Assembly (NCBI GenBank): GCA_029265125.1
Contig: JAJUJX010000011.1
Span: 21,196-85,195, forward strand
Reading direction: 5' to 3'
Length of the DNA: 64,000 nucleotides
Source: Tolumonas sp008015085
GTDB taxonomy: Bacteria > Pseudomonadota > Gammaproteobacteria > Enterobacterales > Aeromonadaceae
The translations under genes were made by a program, and so were the position numbers. This document shows positions 60,083 to 64,000 of this stretch, piece after piece (the stretch's first letter is position 1; the number at the start of each line of letters is the position of its first letter). Below the pieces are notes generated by a model that worked only from the letters and a program-made list of their open reading frames with translations, did not search any database and was not told the DNA's origin.

Positions 60083-61354
60083 ATGAACAATCAGCAATTT
60101 GATAGTCTGCATATCTGGCATCCTTACACCTCGCTCACCAAACCTCTACCGGTCTATCCCGTTAAACGTGCAGAAGGTGTCTATCTCGAACTTGAAGATG
60201 GACGTCGTCTGGTTGATGGCATGTCATCCTGGTGGGCTTGTATTCACGGTTATAACGTACCAGAACTGAATCAGGCGATTCAGCACCAGCTGCAGGATAT
60301 AGCACATGTGATGTTCGGTGGCATTACTCACCAGCCAGCCATTGATCTGTGCCGAAAACTGGTTGAACTAACACCGGAAGGCCTGGATCGCGTATTTCTG
60401 GCCGACTCTGGTTCCATCGCCGTGGAAGTATCGCTGAAAATGGCCATCCAATACTGGCACAGCAAAGGCACACCCCGTCATCGCTTTCTGACCATTCGCA
60501 ACGGCTACCACGGCGATACCTTCGGTGCCATGAGTGTCTGTGATCCACAAGGCGGCATGCATGAACTCTATACCGGCTTTTTACCAGAGCATCTGTTTGC
60601 CAAGGCACCGCAGTGCAAACCAGATGAAGCCTGGCAGGAAGAAGATATCGCCGACTTTTCCCGGATGCTGGCTGAACATCAGCATGAGATCGCGGCTGTG
60701 ATTCTAGAACCCATCGTTCAGGGTGCAGGTGGGATGCGATTTTATCATCCGCAATATTTACGCCGAGTGAGAGAGCTGTGTGATGAGTATCAAATCCTGC
60801 TGATTGCTGACGAAATTGCCACTGGTTTTGGTCGTACCGGAAAACTGTTCGCCTGTGAATGGGCGGGCATCACACCCGACATCATCTGTCTGGGTAAAGC
60901 GCTGACCGGTGGCTATATGACCCTTTCCGCAACCCTGACCACCGAGAAAGTCGCTACGACTATTTGTAACGGCAAAGCCGGTGTGCTGATGCACGGCCCG
61001 ACTTTTATGGGAAATCCATTAGCTTGCGCCGTCGCCAATGCCTCTCTGGATTTGTTGCTCAGCTCTCCATGGCAACAACGTGTTGCTCAGATTGAAACTC
61101 AGCTTAACGAAGAACTTTCGGTGTACCGGACACATCCAGCTGTCGCTGATGTGCGGGTTTTGGGCGCCATCGGAGTGGTTGAAACCAAGCACCCTGTTAA
61201 TATGGCAGAGCTACAGGCTATCTTCGTTGAACAAGGTGTCTGGATCCGCCCATTCGGCCGCCTGATTTACATCATGCCGCCGTTTGTTATGCCGACCGCG
61301 GAGCTCAGTAAACTCACATCAGCAATCGGCGCAGGGCTTGACTCAATGGTCTGA
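60083..61354 (+). CDS. bioA: DAPA aminotransferase
   Basis: PLP enzyme of 423 residues that makes 7,8-diaminopelargonate with SAM as amino donor. It shows HIWHPYTSLTKPLPVYPV, DGMSSWWACIHGYN, DSGSIAVEVSLKMAIQYW, LIADEIATGFGRTG (cofactor Asp) and CLGKALTGGYMTLSATL (Schiff-base Lys). AGGA lies six bases before the ATG. Its last 12 bp overlap the convergent LysR gene. Confidence 0.95.
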   Translation: MNNQQFDSLHIWHPYTSLTKPLPVYPVKRAEGVYLELEDGRRLVDGMSSWWACIHGYNVPELNQAIQHQLQDIAHVMFGGITHQPAIDLCRKLVELTPEGLDRVFLADSGSIAVEVSLKMAIQYWHSKGTPRHRFLTIRNGYHGDTFGAMSVCDPQGGMHELYTGFLPEHLFAKAPQCKPDEAWQEEDIADFSRMLAEHQHEIAAVILEPIVQGAGGMRFYHPQYLRRVRELCDEYQILLIADEIATGFGRTGKLFACEWAGITPDIICLGKALTGGYMTLSATLTTEKVATTICNGKAGVLMHGPTFMGNPLACAVANASLDLLLSSPWQQRVAQIETQLNEELSVYRTHPAVADVRVLGAIGVVETKHPVNMAELQAIFVEQGVWIRPFGRLIYIMPPFVMPTAELSKLTSAIGAGLDSMV

Positions 61355-62371
61355 TGATATAAATGGATGCGCCGCTGACAGCGATGCTTCTTTTATCTCC
61401 TGCCATTCATCAATAGTACGTTGCAGCCACTGTGCAAACGCCTGATAACGCGGGCGTTGCACATGTTCCCGCGAACAAAAAAGCTGATACCCCATCCCGG
61501 ACGGAATTTTATAATCCACCGGGATCACCAGTTCGCCGCGTAGCACAGCCGGCATCGCCAGATACCAACGCCCCATCGCCAGCCCCATACCATGTTTGGC
61601 TGCCTCAAGCGCCATCGCATGCTGATTAAACACATATTTCCGGTTCGTATGTGGTAATGCCACACCCGTTGCCTGACTCCAGTGCTGCCATTCATAACCG
61701 AAATCAAATTGTTCCAACGATTCCGTACAATGCAGTAACGAACACTTTATTAGGTCCATTTTGTCTTTGCCTGAGAGGCTTTGCCATACTGCATCATCAG
61801 CCAAACATTCATCGCTGTTTGACGGCAGCTGATTTCTAAAATGACTGGCCGCATATTCCGGACTACAAACCGGCACCAGCCATTCCTCCAGCAAAGGCCA
61901 CGAATGCAGATGCGGCAGACTCGCATTGCCATAATAAACGGCCATATCGACCGGCTCAGTTTCAAAATTTGGCAATCCGTGTTGTCCGTAGAACAGCAGA
62001 TCCAGCGACCGATACAGGGTTTTAAAGCTGGTCAGCCGGGGCATCAGCCATAACTGACCAAATGCAGGCGGCAAACCAATACAGAGCATCCCCCGGAGTT
62101 CATTAAAGCGAATGTCCTCTATCACTTCATTGATTTGTTGCAGCGAACTGGTCAGTGCTTGCAATAGCTGCTCACCTTCCGGCGTTAACACGAGCTTACG
62201 GGTCAACCGGATGAACAATTTGAATTTCAGCAGCTCTTCCAGACGGCGAATACGCTGACTGATCGCACCTTGCGTCAGAAAAAGCTCTTCTGCTGCCTTG
62301 GTAAAACTCAGGTGCCGGGCCGACACTTCGAAGGTGTGCAGCAATGCCAGCATGCTTTGTTCTACTAACAT
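61343..62371 (-). CDS. LysR-type regulator (GcvA-like)
   Basis: Regulator of 342 residues. Helix-turn-helix at about residues 8-65 (LLHTFEVSARHLSFTKAAEELFLTQGAISQRIRRLEELL). The effector domain (about 93-325) includes RKYVFNQHAMALEAAKHGMGLAMGRWYLA, a pattern common in GcvA-like members. It is divergent from the GH4 glucosidase gene with 114 bp between starts and is a candidate regulator of it. The end overlaps bioA by 12 bp tail to tail. The ligand is unknown. Confidence 0.82.
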   Translation of the reverse strand: MLVEQSMLALLHTFEVSARHLSFTKAAEELFLTQGAISQRIRRLEELLKFKLFIRLTRKLVLTPEGEQLLQALTSSLQQINEVIEDIRFNELRGMLCIGLPPAFGQLWLMPRLTSFKTLYRSLDLLFYGQHGLPNFETEPVDMAVYYGNASLPHLHSWPLLEEWLVPVCSPEYAASHFRNQLPSNSDECLADDAVWQSLSGKDKMDLIKCSLLHCTESLEQFDFGYEWQHWSQATGVALPHTNRKYVFNQHAMALEAAKHGMGLAMGRWYLAMPAVLRGELVIPVDYKIPSGMGYQLFCSREHVQRPRYQAFAQWLQRTIDEWQEIKEASLSAAHPFISSDH

Positions 62372-62485
62372 GCCCCTCTTCCTTATGGATTAGCTGGATT
62401 AATTCATAATGTGAGTTATTTCGCTTTTCGTCAATCTGTAACCGGTTACACTTTTCTCATAGACACAACGAAGGACAAAAAAGTC

Positions 62486-63820
62486 ATGAATAAAACTCTG
62501 AAAGTTGCCATCATTGGTGCTGGTTCCAGCTATACCCCTGAACTGATTGACGGTCTAATTTCCCGTAGTAAAGAGCTGCCTATTTCCGAAGTCCGCCTGG
62601 TAGATATCGACGAAGGCTGGCACAAAGCGGAAATTATTCTATCCCTCACCCGCCGTATGTTTGAACATGCCGGTCTGCCGGTCAAAGTGATCCTGACTCA
62701 AGATCGTAAAGAGGCGCTTACCGATGTCGATTTTGTCTGCTCGCAATTCCGTGTAGGTTGCCTGGATGCTCGTATTCGTGATGAACGTATTTCCTTGAAA
62801 TATGGCATGCTGGGTCAGGAAACCAATGGGCTGGGCGGCTTTGCCAAAGCACAGCGTTCAATTCCGGCTACATTGGAAATATGCCGCGATATCGAAAAAT
62901 ACAGCCCAAATGCGTGGTTACTGAACTTCACCAATCCGTCAGGCATGGTGACTGAAGCTGTACTGCGCCATACCAAAGTAAAAACGGTTGGCCTATGTAA
63001 TGTTCCAGTGCTGATGCAAAAAGGCATGGCGGCTGTATTGAATGCCCCTGAACATGATGTCTTCGTTCAGGTTGCCGGGCTGAACCACTTCATCTTCGCT
63101 CGTCAGGTTGCTTACCAGGGTGAAGACAAAATGGATTTCGCTTTAGAAGAATTCCTCAATGACAATCAGGCATTTAACCCGAAAAATATTCCTTCGCTCA
63201 AATGGCCTCGCAAACTGCTGGCAAATCGTCATCAGATCCCTTGTCCATATCTGCGTTATTACTTCAGCTCTGATGACACTTATGAGAAATGTGTTCATGA
63301 AGCCGAAAACGAAGGTACTCGCGGCGAAGTGGTAAAAGCGCTGGAAGAGAAACTGTTCGAAATCTACAGCAACCCATCGTTGTATGTGAAACCAAAAGAG
63401 CTGGAAGGTCGCGGTGGTCAATACTATTCAGACGCTGCCTGCGATCTGATGAGTGCGATTTATAACGACAAACGTACGCTGATGCATGTAAATACCCGTA
63501 ACAACGGCACTATCGCAGGTCTGCCGGATGATTGCGCAGTAGAAGTCACCTCTGTCATTACCAAATCAGGCCCCATGCCTTTGAACGTTGCGCCATTTGA
63601 TGACGATACACTGGCAATGCTGCAACTGATGAAAACCTTCGAACGCTTCACTATTGAAGCTGCAGTAAAAGGTGATTACCAGAGCGCATTACGTGCACTG
63701 ACCCTGAACCCGCTGGTTAAAAACGGCAAAGTACTGGAAGCTGCTCTGGATGAAACCATCCGTGAAAACATTAAGTACATGCCACAATTCCAGTCTTATT
63801 ATGAAGAGAATCTGAAGTAA
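62486..63820 (+). CDS. GH4 6-phospho-beta-glucosidase
   Basis: NAD- and metal-dependent hydrolase of about 444 residues that cleaves phosphorylated cellobiose-type sugars brought in by a PTS. KVAIIGAGSSYTPELIDGLI is the NAD-binding start; NFTNPSGMVTEAV, GLCNVPV and GLNHF are the metal and catalytic motifs. CNVP is the form of the GH4 signature linked to 6-phospho-beta-glucosides, as I recall, rather than alpha-glucosides (CDMP). AAGGAC precedes the ATG at 62486; the 25-codon extension to 62411 is rejected. No PTS genes are visible; an insertion sequence begins right after. Confidence 0.88.
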   Translation: MNKTLKVAIIGAGSSYTPELIDGLISRSKELPISEVRLVDIDEGWHKAEIILSLTRRMFEHAGLPVKVILTQDRKEALTDVDFVCSQFRVGCLDARIRDERISLKYGMLGQETNGLGGFAKAQRSIPATLEICRDIEKYSPNAWLLNFTNPSGMVTEAVLRHTKVKTVGLCNVPVLMQKGMAAVLNAPEHDVFVQVAGLNHFIFARQVAYQGEDKMDFALEEFLNDNQAFNPKNIPSLKWPRKLLANRHQIPCPYLRYYFSSDDTYEKCVHEAENEGTRGEVVKALEEKLFEIYSNPSLYVKPKELEGRGGQYYSDAACDLMSAIYNDKRTLMHVNTRNNGTIAGLPDDCAVEVTSVITKSGPMPLNVAPFDDDTLAMLQLMKTFERFTIEAAVKGDYQSALRALTLNPLVKNGKVLEAALDETIRENIKYMPQFQSYYEENLK

Positions 63821-63832
63821 TACCCGCAACAA

Positions 63833-63851
63833 GGGCGGTGCAACACCGCCC
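63833..63851 (+). terminator. Hairpin after the GH4 gene, T tract missing
   Basis: GGGCGGTG (63833-63840), loop CAA, then CACCGCCC (63844-63851). The sequence after it (TCCTAAGTTG) is not T-rich. Confidence 0.5.
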
Positions 63852-63860
63852 TCCTAAGTT

Positions 63861-64000
63861 GAATTAGTTCCGACCAGATCTGACACTTCTGTTTGAAAAG
63901 AAGAGAGTTACCGGTTTTGATATGGGTGTCGAATCCTTAATCAAAACAACATTTGAGGTAACTCTCATGATCCATAGTAACAATCCCGTTATTAAACACA
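63861..64000 (+). mobile_element. Left end of an insertion sequence (IS481-like), cut by window edge
   Basis: The 3' flank of the GH4 gene changes into sequence ending in a transposase start. The block AGTTCCGACCAGATCTGACA near 63865 could be part of the terminal repeat, but the exact left end cannot be fixed without the right end. Confidence 0.45.
63967..64000 (+). CDS. Transposase N-terminus, 3'-truncated by window edge
   Basis: Eleven codons are visible (MIHSNNPVIKH) after GAGGT with fair spacing. This opening matches what I remember of a family of IS481-like transposases that begin MIHTNNPIIKHK and continue with a helix-turn-helix. Too little is visible for certainty. Confidence 0.5.
   Translation, partial: MIHSNNPVIKH

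Noticed and set aside
1..64000. CRISPR arrays, prophage modules, toxin-antitoxin pairs or defence islands
   Set aside because: No regularly spaced repeats, phage structural genes or defence-type gene groups were seen; the window is mostly core chromosome.

Overview
The window looks like a chromosomal segment of a gammaproteobacterium, most likely of the order Aeromonadales (a Tolumonas-like organism is my best guess). This rests on gene content: a FlgT-type flagellar protein, which is typical of Vibrio, Aeromonas and Shewanella relatives, and E. coli-like neighbourhoods that are present but rearranged (cysB near yciN, yffB-dapE-ypfN, bamC-dapA, ybgA-phrB, bioBFCD opposite bioA). Base composition looks moderate (mid-40s % GC by eye, not computed). 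Most of the window is core housekeeping DNA. The only insertion sequence is one just entering at the right edge.

Layout. 1-2.8 kb: end of flgT, a DinB-like protein and purC. 2.9-10 kb: three tRNAs (Arg, Ser, Thr) interspersed with a large membrane protein, a GH13 alpha-glucosidase and yccS-tusE-nudix. 10-20 kb: a YqhD-type alcohol dehydrogenase with an insertion, cysB, ompA, yciN, yffB-dapE-M15 peptidase-ypfN, and convergent dapA-bamC with an unusually long BamC. 20-25 kb: bcp, a four-gene Gtr-like lipid-linked glycosylation operon, and yfbU. 24.8-28.6 kb: a split YeeE/YedE sulfur transporter, an intergenic sigma-E small RNA resembling RybB, sbcB, a second candidate small RNA on the minus strand, and folE. 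28.7-34.9 kb: uvrB, four tRNA-Asn genes with a DnaA-box-rich spacer, rhtC, phrB and ybgA. 35-43.6 kb: a polyamine/GABA-type ABC transporter operon, a LysR regulator and gabDT. 43.7-48.6 kb: CoA-disulfide reductase with rhodanese domain (cdr) and a c-di-GMP phosphodiesterase. 48.6-56.2 kb: tamBA, a MITE-like repeat, an FMN riboswitch with ribB, and htpX. 56.3-63.8 kb: the complete bio cluster, a LysR gene and a GH4 6-phospho-beta-glucosidase. 63.9-64 kb: the left end of an insertion sequence.

How parts work together. Envelope biogenesis recurs: OmpA, BamC, TamA/TamB, HtpX and the predicted sigma-E small RNA all belong to outer-membrane assembly and stress. The small RNA has a 5' seed complementary to codons 4-6 of the ompA gene 11.8 kb away, so regulator and probable target both lie in this window. 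Sulfur handling also recurs: the YeeE/YedE pair and cdr are 20 kb apart but share a nearly identical 20-bp site at their promoters, suggesting one persulfide-responsive ArsR-type repressor encoded elsewhere. GABA uptake and its conversion to succinate form one module with its own regulator.

Limits. All family assignments come from reading motifs and from remembered family sequences. No database search, folding or alignment was run. Promoters, operators and RNA structures were found by eye.
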